From Niastella sp. (GTDB taxonomy: Bacteria > Bacteroidota > Bacteroidia > Chitinophagales > Chitinophagaceae), in assembly GCA_017744515.1 (NCBI GenBank), contig JAGIBF010000064.1, forward strand, positions 1-45,222: a DNA stretch of 45,222 nucleotides, written 5' to 3'. The notes under the pieces were generated by a model. The model was not told the DNA's origin, ran no database searches, and saw only the letters and a list, made by a program, of their open reading frames with translations. The position numbers and the translations under genes are program-made. Of the stretch, positions 31,466 to 40,851 are shown one piece after another. The first letter of the stretch is position 1, and each line of letters starts with the position of its first letter.

Positions 31466-33025
31466 TCACAACTTTATCTTCTGCTTCACCGGTTCTTCTG
31501 TCATTGCGTATTTCTGTTGCAGGTTGCCGATGGCTTCAAATTCATCGAAGAGCTTACTGCTGAGCTTTTCAAAAATGCTGAAGTAGTCGGCATACACCGC
31601 ATGGTGTTGCTTATCTGGTTTATATACATCTGGCAGCTCTACCGTGCGGGCCGCTTCATCCAATGATTTATAAATACCCATTTCTGTAGCACTCAACAGC
31701 CATGCGCCAAAGCTCACGCTGTGGAATTGTTGACGCAGGCGCACAGGCTTATTAAACATATTGGCCAGCATTTGCGTGCAGAAAGGAATGGTACCAAAGC
31801 TGCCATTTACCGACAGGCTCTTGATCGTACGTTGTTCTGCCAGGCTTTTTCCAATGCTGTATATCTCATACAGGATGCCTTCAATAGTTGCCCGTACAAA
31901 ATGTTTGCGTTCGTGTTTGATGTTCAGTCCGAAATAAGTGCCACGGGCATTCGCATTCCAGATGGGGGCGCGTTCGCCCAACAGGTAGGGGAGGAAGAGT
32001 AGACCATCTGATCCCACCGGCACCTGTGACGCTTCTTCGATCAATTGTTGTGTGCTGTGCTCTATATCGTAGGGGTGTGTAAAGTCTCCGAACTGCCGGG
32101 TAAACCATTCGAAAATATTGCCGCCATTATTGGTAGGTCCACCGCTTACATAAGAGTTTTCCGTAAGCAGGTAATTGAAGAAGCGCATTTGTTCATCTTT
32201 CAATACGGCAGGTCCCATAACACGCACCGCGCCACTATCCTCGATAGTGATCGTGGCATTGCCTTCTCCATTCACGCCGTCGCCCAGCGTAGCGAGGCAG
32301 CCATCGCTGGACCCGACCAGTATTTTGGTGTCTGCGCTGAGGCCTAATGATTGTTGATAGGCTTTCTTCAGCTTGCCTGCATTGGCAAATACCGGCACGA
32401 GGTCGGGCAACTTTGCTGCGGTGATCCCTGCGTATTGTAAAGCGTCGGCTTCCCAGGTAATGTTATGAATATTCAGCAGCCCTGTAGCTGAAGCAATGCT
32501 GTAATCGATCTTGTACTCGCCGGTAAGCTGGTGAATGATGTAGCTCTTGATGGAAAGGAACTTGCTGGTCAATTTGAAGCGTTCTTTGTCACGGCTTTTG
32601 ATCCATGCTATCTTCAGCAGGGGGCTCATGGGATGGATGGGGGTGCCCGTAGCCGCATACAGGTTTTTACCGGCTTTCGAGTTGCGCAGCTCCAGTGCTT
32701 CTTTCTTGGCGCGGTTATCACTCCAGGTAATGGCATTGCCCAGCGGGTTACCATTCTTGTCAACAGCCAGCAAACTATGCATGGCTGCGCTGAAGCAGAT
32801 ACAGGCTACTTTATATTTCTTCGGATGTATATATTCATTGAGCAGGTTCTTCATTACATAGAGTGTGGTAATGAATATCTGCTCGGGGTCTTGCTCGCTG
32901 TGATCGGGTTCCGTATGAAATGTAGGATAGTAGCCTTTCATCGATCCGATAACGCGGCCACTGAGATCGAAGGCGAATACCCTGATCCCGTTGGTTCCTA
33001 ATTCTATCGTAATGATGCATTTCAT
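31466..33025 (-). CDS. FGGY-family carbohydrate kinase (gluconokinase-like)
   Basis: 519 residues with the two-domain FGGY layout. The N-terminal phosphate motif reads TIELGTNGIRVFAFD, where the usual DIGT-type Asp is Glu8. The SDNR-type segment AITWSDNRAKKEA is present; the catalytic Asp region is VGSSDGCLATLGDG (about 240-253); the second ATP-domain motifs SGGPTNNGGNIFEW and NGSFGTIPFCTQMLANMFNKPV follow. The best family match is gluconokinase, but xylulokinase-like relatives cannot be excluded. It would phosphorylate an aldonic acid or keto-sugar in the cytoplasm. It starts 10 bp after the araC stop, so the two are probably an operon. Confidence 0.88.
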   Translation of the reverse strand: MKCIITIELGTNGIRVFAFDLSGRVIGSMKGYYPTFHTEPDHSEQDPEQIFITTLYVMKNLLNEYIHPKKYKVACICFSAAMHSLLAVDKNGNPLGNAITWSDNRAKKEALELRNSKAGKNLYAATGTPIHPMSPLLKIAWIKSRDKERFKLTSKFLSIKSYIIHQLTGEYKIDYSIASATGLLNIHNITWEADALQYAGITAAKLPDLVPVFANAGKLKKAYQQSLGLSADTKILVGSSDGCLATLGDGVNGEGNATITIEDSGAVRVMGPAVLKDEQMRFFNYLLTENSYVSGGPTNNGGNIFEWFTRQFGDFTHPYDIEHSTQQLIEEASQVPVGSDGLLFLPYLLGERAPIWNANARGTYFGLNIKHERKHFVRATIEGILYEIYSIGKSLAEQRTIKSLSVNGSFGTIPFCTQMLANMFNKPVRLRQQFHSVSFGAWLLSATEMGIYKSLDEAARTVELPDVYKPDKQHHAVYADYFSIFEKLSSKLFDEFEAIGNLQQKYAMTEEPVKQKIKL

Positions 33026-33035
33026 ATTGTAGAGG

Positions 33036-33923
33036 TTATATATTGCGTAAATGATTTTTTCTGAATTCGCTGGGCCGGTAACCGGTCAGCTTTTTGAATG
33101 TGGTGGAAAAGTGTTGCGATGAATAGAAGCCCGTATCCAGTGCTATGTCGGTCACACTGATATCGGGCCGCTTCAATAATTTAATGGCTTCTGAAATACG
33201 AATGTTGATCAGATAGTTGATGGGTGAAAATCCTGAATAGCTTTTTACCCGCTCTGTAAACAGGGTAGTGCCCAATCCCACCAAGGCTGCCATTTCTTCT
33301 ACTGTCCATTGGTGCGAAAGATTTTCTCTAAGCACTTCTTCCAGCCGCATGAATGTTTTGGGGAAGTCGCGGCCGGGATGACTTTGGCGTGTCATGTGCC
33401 TCGTTACCTGTATCAGCAGGTCATCCAGCTGGTGGTTGATGCGTGCCTGGTAACCTATTTCATGGCCAAATAATTCGGCATGGATGCACTTGAGTATCTT
33501 GCCTGCTTCGTCGAATCGTGATAGTATTGGTGAACTGTTGAGCGATAGCATTTTGCCGATGGCGGCTCCTTCACTTTCAGAGAGGCCGCTCCATTTGCCG
33601 GGCAGGATGTGCCCGTTCTCCATTTTTTGAATACCGAGGTGTACCCAGGTAAAGGCGCCGATCTCCAGCACGCCGTTGTCACTGCCAAAAGAAATGCCGG
33701 GCAGCACAATGGCCACATCGCCTGGGTAAACTACATAAGATTGATGGTCGATGCGCCATTCAAACTTGCCTTCTATAATATAATATATACGGATGCCTTC
33801 AGCGGTGGTGGTGGGAAATGTGTTGAGGTGGATAGAAACATTCTTTTTTGTGCCCACTTCCAGCAGGTGCGGAAATAGCCGGAGTTCTGCTGACTTGCCA
33901 TGTTGTAGCACAAATTGATTCAT
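33036..33923 (-). CDS. AraC-family transcriptional regulator
   Basis: 295 residues. An N-terminal cupin-like sensing domain (HLNTFPTTTAEGIRIYYIIEGKFEWRIDHQSYVVYPGDVAIVLPG) is followed by a C-terminal double helix-turn-helix: HQWTVEEMAALVGLGTTLFTERVKSYSGFSPINYLI and VTDIALDTGFYSSQHFSTTFKKLTGYRPSEFRK, the AraC signature. The domain order fits a sugar or sugar-acid sensor. It opens the minus-strand kinase/aldolase/dehydratase operon and is divergent from susC, so it is well placed to control both arms. This differs from the usual hybrid two-component or ECF sigma control of SusCD loci. Confidence 0.93.
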   Translation of the reverse strand: MNQFVLQHGKSAELRLFPHLLEVGTKKNVSIHLNTFPTTTAEGIRIYYIIEGKFEWRIDHQSYVVYPGDVAIVLPGISFGSDNGVLEIGAFTWVHLGIQKMENGHILPGKWSGLSESEGAAIGKMLSLNSSPILSRFDEAGKILKCIHAELFGHEIGYQARINHQLDDLLIQVTRHMTRQSHPGRDFPKTFMRLEEVLRENLSHQWTVEEMAALVGLGTTLFTERVKSYSGFSPINYLINIRISEAIKLLKRPDISVTDIALDTGFYSSQHFSTTFKKLTGYRPSEFRKNHLRNI

Positions 33924-33960
33924 ATGACGTTAGCGATGGTACTTTAGCAATCTCGTTATT

Positions 33961-34026
33961 TGTCAGGTTGAGCCTGTCGAAACCTTTCGGCCCCTGCCGG
34001 ACCCTTCGACAAGCTCAGGGTGACAC
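33961..34026. repeat. Bipartite repeat as an inverted pair in the araC-susC regulatory region
   Basis: TGTCAGGTTGAGCCTGTCGAAACC is followed by the inverted form CCCTTCGACAAGCTCAGGGTGACA. It lies between the divergent araC and susC starts, about 145 bp before susC. No exact TAnnTTTG element was found in the remaining region; ATAATTTG at about 34127-34134 is a near match for susC. Confidence 0.8.
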
Positions 34027-34169
34027 CTAACTATGAGCTTGCATAAAGAAAGGAAATTTATTCGTGTCGGATGTACAAAATTCAACGTTGTTCTATTTTG
34101 GAAGTTTTTGAGTGTAATAGCTGATAATTTGGCACCCTAACGATTAACTCACCAAAATAAACTGCCGGT

Positions 34170-37100
34170 ATGAAAAAGTACTCCAGCGGCAAGCCGTTCC
34201 GCTTTATGCGACTATGGCTGCTTTCTTTTCTGCTCTTATGTATATCCGCCGCACGCGCTCAAACAGTCACAGGTACCGTAACCGATGAAAAAGGTACGAA
34301 ACTTTTGAATGTATCTGTAGTGGTTAAAGGCTCCACACAAGGAACAGCCACCGATGGAGACGGAAAATACAGTATTTCCGTTCCTGCAGGCAATAACGCT
34401 ACACTCGTTTTTAGTTCTGTCGGTTTTAAGACAGTGGAAGAGGCCGTAGGGGGCCGCAGTGTAATAAATGCAACGCTGGTGGCTTCCAACCAGGACCTGG
34501 GCGAAGTAGTGGTAACTGCGCTCGGTATTAAAAAGCAATCCCGTGCATTGGGGTATTCTGCTACGAATGTAAAGCCTGAAGAGCTGAGTGTGAACCGCAC
34601 CAGCAATGTCATGAACTCATTGCAGGGCAAGGTAGCCGGCATGAACATTTCCTCACTGGGCACTGGTCCCGGCGGTAGTTCCAAGATCCGCATCCGGGGG
34701 CAGTCTTCTCTCTCCGGACAAAATAACCCGCTTATCGTTATCAACGGTGTACCGGTTGATAACTCCAATTTCAACGATAATGCAGTGGGCATAAAAGGTG
34801 GAGGCTCCTATGCCGATGGCGGCGATGGTTTATCAAGCATCAACCCTGATGACATCGAGAGTATGACCGTTCTGAAAGGCGCTCCTGCATCGGCGCTCTA
34901 TGGCTCACGCGCCAAGGATGGGGTCATCATGATCACTACCAAAACAAGGGGAAAGACCAAAGGTATCGGCGTTACTTACAACCTCAATTATACCAACGAT
35001 AATCCGTTGGACTTTACCGAATATCAAACCGAATATGGCCAGGGCGAGAACGGGGTCAAGCCAAACGCTCCGAACCCTACTTCCGGACAATGGTCTTTCG
35101 GAGAGAAGTTCACCCCAGGGGCTACCCAGATACTGTTCAATAATCTTACAGTGCCTTACGCACCGCAGGGCAGCCGTATCAAGAATTTTTATCGTCATGG
35201 ACAGAATTTCGCCAATACGGTGGCATTTGAAACCGGCGGCGAAAAAGGAGGAATGCGGTTATCGCTCAATAATAATGAGAATAAAGGCATCATGCCCAAT
35301 AACTCTTTCAACCGTAAGGGTATGAACCTTGGTTTCAGTTACAATCTTACGGAAGATTTCCTTATAGCGGGCAATGTCAATTATTCAAGGGAGTTCAACA
35401 AGAACCCACCCAATATTGCCAACCAGGACAACTCCGTTCCTACTACGATCATGGGGCTGTCCAATTCCATGCCGTTGAGTGTGCTGAATGAGAACAAGTA
35501 CAATGCCGCCGGCAATGAATATCCCTGGTCAAGGTTCACCAACCGTACGAATCCTTACTGGGTGTTGGCCGAGCAGTTTCATAACATCAAACGTGATCGC
35601 ATCTTTGGTAACGTTTCACTGAAGTATAATTTATTCAAATGGCTTAGTGTACAAGGCCGCTTTGGTCAGGATTACTGGTCACGCGATGAAGATGTCAATA
35701 ACTTCCCCACTGGTCAGGCTTCCCGCGCAGCAGCGCCTCCGGGTTTCGTGAATGGTGTGTTTACACAGGAGTCACGCCGCTTCCGAGAAACCAACCTCGA
35801 CTTCCTCGTGAATGCGAATAAAGAGTTTGGCGATCTGGGTGTAAATGTAAACGTTGGTGGTAACCGCATGCGCAAGCGTTCAGACATCAACAACGTAGTG
35901 GTCACCGATTTTATCATCCGCGGATTGTATACTGTACAGAACGGACGTGGCAAGGACCCTACTTATACGCTGATAGAGCAGGGTGTAAATTCATTGTACG
36001 GCTCTGCTGAATTGAACTGGAAGCAGACTTTCTATCTTACCGGTACTTTGCGTAATGACTGGTTCTCTACTTTGTCACCAGAAAACAGGAGTATCCTGTA
36101 TCCTTCTGTGTCGGGTAGTTATGTATTCTCCGAGCATTTGCCAACGATCCCCTGGCTCAACTTTGGTAAGGTGCGTCTCGGATATGCCGAAGTGGGCAGT
36201 GATGGTGATGTAGCTCCTTACGCCGATCAATTGTTCTATACCGTAAACGCTAACTTTATCAACAACCCCAATGGTGTTCCTGTACCTGTAGGCACCAGCA
36301 ATATTGTAACAGGTACTGGTACTACGTTGCCCAATAAAAACCTGCGTCCCAGCCGTGTTGCGGAAACGGAGATCGGCCTGGAGTTGCGTATGTTCAACAA
36401 CCGGGTGAATATCGACCTCGCAGCTTACCGTAAGATCACGAGTGACCAGATCGTGAATGTACAGATCTCCGATGCTTCCGGTTATTTCAATACGCCGATC
36501 AACAGTGGTAAGAGCCGCAACCTTGGCTTTGAAGCTCTGCTGAACCTGGTACCGATCAAGAACAGGCAATTTACCTGGGAATTTACCGCCAATACTTCTT
36601 ACAATAAAACCAAAGTGCTGAGCATCATTACCGATAAACCGGGTGAGCGCATCACTACAGCTACGCACGTATTCAATGGAGAGACCAGGCATGTGGTAGG
36701 CGAGGAGATCGGTCAGATCGCCGGCTTTGGATATGCGCGTGATGCCAAGGGACAAAGAATATTCCAGTCAAACGGTGTTCCGCTACGTACGTCCGACTTT
36801 TTGCTGTTTGGCAGTGCGTTGCCTAAATGGGTAGGTGGTTTCCTCAATACCTTCACTTACAAAGGTATTCACCTCACTGTGTTTGTCGATTATAAGTTAG
36901 GTGGTAAAATACTGTCGGGCACCAATTTCAATGCTATACGCCAGGGCTTGCACATGATGACGCTGGAAGGCCGTGTAGGTGGTGTGAAGGGTGTTGGTGT
37001 GGATGCCAACGGCAACCCCAACAATGCAGTTGCTGCGGTGCAAACTTACTGGGAGCACCTGCGTACACAGCAGATCGTAGAGCCGGTAATCTATAATGGT

Positions 37101-37343
37101 GGTTATTGGAAACTGCGCCAGATGTCTGTGGGTTATGATCTTACCAAATTCATCCCGGCCAAATGGCCTATCAAAGGGGTGAAGCTCGATCTCGTTGCCA
37201 ACAACGTGCTCATGCTCAAAAAATGGGTAGACAATATCGATCCTGAAACGTTTGGTTTCGGTTCCGATAACCAGGTTGGTCTTGAATCACCCGGCCTGCC
37301 TACTACCCGCAGCCTTGGATTGAACCTGAATATTAAATTCTAA
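34170..37343 (+). CDS. SusC/RagA-type TonB-dependent outer-membrane transporter
   Basis: 1057 residues. Signal peptide to about residue 30, then a carboxypeptidase-D-regulatory-like domain (TVTGTVTDEKGTKLLNVSVVVKGS, 33-104), a TonB-box-like DLGEVVVTALGIKKQSRALGYS (109-130), a plug with MNSLQGKVAGMNI and LIVINGVPVDNS, and a beta-barrel ending in LNLNIKF. It imports a substrate too large for diffusion using TonB energy with SusD as lid. No STN domain, so no anti-sigma signalling is expected. It starts the plus-strand sugar-acid operon. The substrate is unknown; downstream enzymes point to sugar acids or their conjugates. Confidence 0.95.
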   Translation: MKKYSSGKPFRFMRLWLLSFLLLCISAARAQTVTGTVTDEKGTKLLNVSVVVKGSTQGTATDGDGKYSISVPAGNNATLVFSSVGFKTVEEAVGGRSVINATLVASNQDLGEVVVTALGIKKQSRALGYSATNVKPEELSVNRTSNVMNSLQGKVAGMNISSLGTGPGGSSKIRIRGQSSLSGQNNPLIVINGVPVDNSNFNDNAVGIKGGGSYADGGDGLSSINPDDIESMTVLKGAPASALYGSRAKDGVIMITTKTRGKTKGIGVTYNLNYTNDNPLDFTEYQTEYGQGENGVKPNAPNPTSGQWSFGEKFTPGATQILFNNLTVPYAPQGSRIKNFYRHGQNFANTVAFETGGEKGGMRLSLNNNENKGIMPNNSFNRKGMNLGFSYNLTEDFLIAGNVNYSREFNKNPPNIANQDNSVPTTIMGLSNSMPLSVLNENKYNAAGNEYPWSRFTNRTNPYWVLAEQFHNIKRDRIFGNVSLKYNLFKWLSVQGRFGQDYWSRDEDVNNFPTGQASRAAAPPGFVNGVFTQESRRFRETNLDFLVNANKEFGDLGVNVNVGGNRMRKRSDINNVVVTDFIIRGLYTVQNGRGKDPTYTLIEQGVNSLYGSAELNWKQTFYLTGTLRNDWFSTLSPENRSILYPSVSGSYVFSEHLPTIPWLNFGKVRLGYAEVGSDGDVAPYADQLFYTVNANFINNPNGVPVPVGTSNIVTGTGTTLPNKNLRPSRVAETEIGLELRMFNNRVNIDLAAYRKITSDQIVNVQISDASGYFNTPINSGKSRNLGFEALLNLVPIKNRQFTWEFTANTSYNKTKVLSIITDKPGERITTATHVFNGETRHVVGEEIGQIAGFGYARDAKGQRIFQSNGVPLRTSDFLLFGSALPKWVGGFLNTFTYKGIHLTVFVDYKLGGKILSGTNFNAIRQGLHMMTLEGRVGGVKGVGVDANGNPNNAVAAVQTYWEHLRTQQIVEPVIYNGGYWKLRQMSVGYDLTKFIPAKWPIKGVKLDLVANNVLMLKKWVDNIDPETFGFGSDNQVGLESPGLPTTRSLGLNLNIKF

Positions 37344-37363
37344 CACGAATGTTTGTCAACCAA

Positions 37364-37396
37364 TGTCACCCTGAGCTTGTCGAAGGGTTGTCAAAA
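37364..37396. repeat. Bipartite repeat between susC and susD
   Basis: TGTCACCCTGAGCT-TGTCGAAGGGT-TGTCAAAAG in single orientation, within the 77-bp gap between the susC stop and the susD start. An open frame from 37349 into susD through the repeat encodes HPELVEGLSK and is not considered genuine. Confidence 0.85.
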
Positions 37397-37420
37397 GAGT
37401 TGCAAATAAAACTTGTACAG

Positions 37421-38965
37421 ATGAAAAAGATATTAAACTATATACTTCCGGTCGCGTTACTTTTTGCCGTGGCAGGTTGTGAAAAAGGATTGTCGGACCT
37501 GAACGTCAATAAAACAAGCCCTACTGCACTTGATCCGGCCCTGTTATTGAACCAGGCTGTGATCAACACATCCTTCCCTGCAAAAGCGCTCGTATTCGAG
37601 GAGGGGATCGTGCAGCAAATGGTTACGCCCAATGGTGGTGTACTTACAGGGGCCAACTTCAACCAGGATAGCCGGGATGTAACGCTGGCTCCTTTGTGGA
37701 CCGTTTACTATCAAAGTGTGATCAAAAATACCTATGATGCACTCACGCGCTCGAAGGATAACCCCGCCCGCAGCAACATGTACAACATGGTGCGTATCTA
37801 TCAGGCTTATGTGTTCATGATCCTAACGGATTCGTATGGTGATATTCCTTATACGGAAGGTGGTGCAGGGTATGTGACGCAGGCCATGTTTCCCAAATAT
37901 GACAAGCAACAGGATATTTACCCGAAGCTGATACAGGAGCTGACGGAAGCGGCAACGGCGCTCAATCCTGCCGGTACTATCGAAGCTGGTGATGTATTGT
38001 ATGCAGGTGATGTGGCCAAGTGGAAAAAGTTTGCTTATTCTCTAATACTGCGTGCAGGTATGCGTTTGTCCAAAATAGACCCGGGCAAAGCGCAAACGAC
38101 TGTGCAGGCTGCTTTTGCCGGTGGCGTCATTACTTCCAATGCCGACAATGCTTATATACGTCATGATGCCAACTTCCAGCAACCTGTTGGTGGTACGCTC
38201 AATGGCAGTGAAGCGGCTAATATTTACCTTGCCAAGCCATTCGTAGACCAGTTGAAGAATACCAATGATCCCCGCCTGTCGGCCATTGCCATCCGTTATG
38301 TGGGTGCAGCCAGTGGTGCGGGACAAACGGTAGCCGTTGGCAGCACAGATCCCACCAAGCAGATCGGTATGCCTATCGGCAAAGACAATGGTACTATCGG
38401 TGCAGCCGCCACAGCCGATGGCCTGGCCAGTTTCTATGATTACAGCCAGGTGGACCGCCGCAGGATAGTGAAGACTACTTCACCGGTGTTTCTCCTGACA
38501 GCTGCGCAAACCAACCTGTTGCTGGCAGAAGCCCGCTTCAGGGGGTGGATCACTACCGGCAATACCGCCGCTCAATATTATGCGGATGGCATCCGTGCGC
38601 ATATGGACCAGCTGGCGGTGTATGATCCAAACAGCGCCGTTGCTACCGGCGCCCGCGATACGTATGTAACGAACAACCCGCTTACTGCTGGTAATGAACT
38701 GCGCGATATCAATACTCAATACTGGATCGCCTCTTTTCTCAATGGCCCGGAAGCTTTTGCTAACTTTAGAAGGAGTGGCTTTCCGGCGCTTACGCCCAAT
38801 CCGTATGGACAACCTAATAACCCCGACGTACCCAATGGCACTTTTATCAGAAGATTGACTTATCCTACATCGGAGCTGAGCGTGAACACGACAAATGTGA
38901 ATGCTGCTATTGCCAATATGGGCCCCGATAAACTGAGCACACGGGTATGGTGGGATAAACAGTAA
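37421..38965 (+). CDS. SusD/RagB-family nutrient-binding lipoprotein
   Basis: About 514 residues from ATG 37421, chosen because it begins a proper lipoprotein signal (MKKILNYILPVALLFAVAGC, Cys20); an earlier start would read through a repeat. Family hallmarks include an N-terminal GLSDLNVNKTSPTALDPALLLNQA, tetratricopeptide-type helices (MYNMVRIYQAYVFMILTDSYGDIPYTEGG), and the C-terminal RRLTYPTSELSVNTTNVNAAIANMGPD, the SusD_RagB segment. It binds the substrate at the cell surface and caps SusC. The central region resembles the SusD-like_2 subgroup. Co-transcribed with susC. Confidence 0.94.
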   Translation: MKKILNYILPVALLFAVAGCEKGLSDLNVNKTSPTALDPALLLNQAVINTSFPAKALVFEEGIVQQMVTPNGGVLTGANFNQDSRDVTLAPLWTVYYQSVIKNTYDALTRSKDNPARSNMYNMVRIYQAYVFMILTDSYGDIPYTEGGAGYVTQAMFPKYDKQQDIYPKLIQELTEAATALNPAGTIEAGDVLYAGDVAKWKKFAYSLILRAGMRLSKIDPGKAQTTVQAAFAGGVITSNADNAYIRHDANFQQPVGGTLNGSEAANIYLAKPFVDQLKNTNDPRLSAIAIRYVGAASGAGQTVAVGSTDPTKQIGMPIGKDNGTIGAAATADGLASFYDYSQVDRRRIVKTTSPVFLLTAAQTNLLLAEARFRGWITTGNTAAQYYADGIRAHMDQLAVYDPNSAVATGARDTYVTNNPLTAGNELRDINTQYWIASFLNGPEAFANFRRSGFPALTPNPYGQPNNPDVPNGTFIRRLTYPTSELSVNTTNVNAAIANMGPDKLSTRVWWDKQ

Positions 38966-38966
38966 C

Positions 38967-38996
38967 GTTGACAAGTTGAAAGGTTGACAAGTTGAC
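38967..38996. repeat. GTTGACAAGTTGA tandem pair
   Basis: GTTGACAAGTTGAAAG is followed directly by GTTGACAAGTTGAC. The same pair recurs in the next intergenic gap of the operon at 40763-40793. Confidence 0.6.
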
Positions 38997-39037
38997 GAGA
39001 CGGAGCGTTTGAAGTCAACAGAATAAATGCACGATAT

Positions 39038-40762
39038 ATGAGTGACCAGCAAAAATTGAGAAGCCACGATTGGTTTGGCAGAAAAGACAAGGATGGTATT
39101 ATTTACAGGAGCTGGATGAAGAACCAGGGCATGCCTAATGACATGTTTGATGGAAGGCCGGTGATCGGCATCTGCAATACGTTCAGCGAACTCACGCCCT
39201 GTAATGCACATTTCCGTGAGCATGCAGAAATGGTAAAACGGGGTGTGTTGGAAGCTGGTGGATTTCCGGTGGAGTTTCCCATCATGAGCCTGGGCGAAAC
39301 GCTGCTGAAGCCTACTGCTATGTTGTTTCGCAACCTGGCCAGCATGGATGCAGAAGAAAGTATTCGCGGCAATCCCATCGATGGGGTAGTGCTGCTGACT
39401 GGTTGTGATAAAACCACTCCTTCCACAGTAATGGGGGCAGCGAGTGTAGGCTTGCCTACCATCGTGGTGCCCGGCGGCCCCATGTTGAACGGGAAGTACA
39501 AAGGGCAGGACATCGGCTCGGGCACTCATGTGTGGAAGTTTGATGAAGACATGAAGACCGGAAAGATGTCGCATGAGGATTGCGAATATGCCGAGAGCTG
39601 CATGAGCCGCAGTATTGGTCATTGCATGACGATGGGTACTGCCAGCACTATGGCGTGTATGGTAGAATCACTTGGGCTTACGCTGAGTGGGGCAGCCGCC
39701 ATACCTGCTGCCGACAGCCGCAAGAAGCAAATGGCGCAGCTGAGTGGCAGAAGGATTGTAAACATGGTGCGTGAGAACCTCACCATCGATAAAATACTGA
39801 CGCGTGAAGCTTTTGAAAATGCCATCAAAGTAAATGCGGCTGTTGGCGGGTCCAGCAACTTCATCATCCACCTCACGGCTATTGCGGGAAGGATAGGGGT
39901 CAAGCTCGATCTGGAAGAGTTTGATACCATCGGTAGCAAGATACCGTTGTTGCTCAACCTCATGCCTTCCGGTAAATACCTGATGGAAGACTTTTTCTAT
40001 GCCGGTGGATTGCCGGTGATACTGAACGAACTAAAGGATCATTTGCATAAAAATGTGGTAACCGTTACCGGGAAGAACCACCACGAGAACATTATAGGGA
40101 ATACATCGTGTTGCAATGACAATGTGATCGCCGCGCTGGATACGCCTTTTATGCCAGAAGCTGGTTGTGTGGTGGTAAAGGGAAACCTCGCATTGAACGG
40201 CGCTGTTATGAAGCCGTCAGCTGCCACGCCTGCGCTGATGAAGCATCGCGGCAGGGCTGTTGTGTTCGAGAGTATTGAAGATTATCATGCACGGATCGAT
40301 ACGCCGGAGCTGGACATCGATGAAACCTGTGTGATGGTTCTGAAATACGTTGGGCCGGTTGGTTATCCCGGTATGCCTGAAGTAGGCAATATGGCGCTTC
40401 CCAAAAAACTATTGCAAAAGGGGGTCACTGACATGGTACGTATTTCCGATGGCCGGATGAGTGGTACCGCGTATGGAACGGTGGTGCTGCACGTGTCGCC
40501 GGAGAGTGCGATCGGTGGAGCGCTGGCGCTGGTGGAAAATGGCGATATGATCGAACTGGATGTGGAACAGCGCCGGTTGCACCTCGATGTGAGTGATGAA
40601 GAGCTGGCAAAACGGAGGGCTGCCTGGACGCCGCCCAAGCCAGCCGCCAGTCGTGGATACGTGAGTCTTTACGTGAAGCACGTGTTGGGGGCTGATAAAG
40701 GCGCCGATCTCGATTTCTTACAGGGTAGTTCTGGTTCTACGGTAACAAGGGATTCGCATTAA
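39038..40762 (+). CDS. IlvD/Edd-family sugar-acid dehydratase (L-arabonate/D-xylonate dehydratase type)
   Basis: 574 residues. Fe-S ligands: C55 (ELTPCNAHF), C123 (TGCDKTTPST) and C196 (GHCMTMGTASTM). The N-terminal segment WFGRKDKDGIIYRSWMKNQG plus FDGRPVIGICNT and GSGTHVWKF closely resembles characterised bacterial pentonate dehydratases rather than dihydroxy-acid dehydratase. The reaction is removal of water from C2-C3 of an aldonic acid to a 2-keto-3-deoxy acid, in the cytoplasm. It precedes an FAH-family enzyme and a GntP permease, which fits a sugar-acid pathway. Precise substrate (C5 or C6, stereochemistry) cannot be read. Confidence 0.92.
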   Translation: MSDQQKLRSHDWFGRKDKDGIIYRSWMKNQGMPNDMFDGRPVIGICNTFSELTPCNAHFREHAEMVKRGVLEAGGFPVEFPIMSLGETLLKPTAMLFRNLASMDAEESIRGNPIDGVVLLTGCDKTTPSTVMGAASVGLPTIVVPGGPMLNGKYKGQDIGSGTHVWKFDEDMKTGKMSHEDCEYAESCMSRSIGHCMTMGTASTMACMVESLGLTLSGAAAIPAADSRKKQMAQLSGRRIVNMVRENLTIDKILTREAFENAIKVNAAVGGSSNFIIHLTAIAGRIGVKLDLEEFDTIGSKIPLLLNLMPSGKYLMEDFFYAGGLPVILNELKDHLHKNVVTVTGKNHHENIIGNTSCCNDNVIAALDTPFMPEAGCVVVKGNLALNGAVMKPSAATPALMKHRGRAVVFESIEDYHARIDTPELDIDETCVMVLKYVGPVGYPGMPEVGNMALPKKLLQKGVTDMVRISDGRMSGTAYGTVVLHVSPESAIGGALALVENGDMIELDVEQRRLHLDVSDEELAKRRAAWTPPKPAASRGYVSLYVKHVLGADKGADLDFLQGSSGSTVTRDSH

Positions 40763-40793
40763 GGTTGACAAGTTTAAGGGTTGACAAGTTGAA
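40763..40793. repeat. GTTGACAAGTTTAAGG tandem pair
   Basis: GGTTGACAAGTTTAAGG and GTTGACAAGTTGAAAAGG in tandem, related to 38967-38996. Both copies lie immediately after a stop codon within the plus-strand operon. Confidence 0.6.
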
Positions 40794-40851
40794 AAGGAAA
40801 GAAAGCTTCGGGCATGAACTAAACAACATTATAATAAAGAGTTGAAGTTAT

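Noticed and set aside
38480..39622. Long minus-strand open frame of 380 codons across susD and the dehydratase
   Set aside because: It is antisense to two well-supported genes, spans their junction, and has no family-like sequence.
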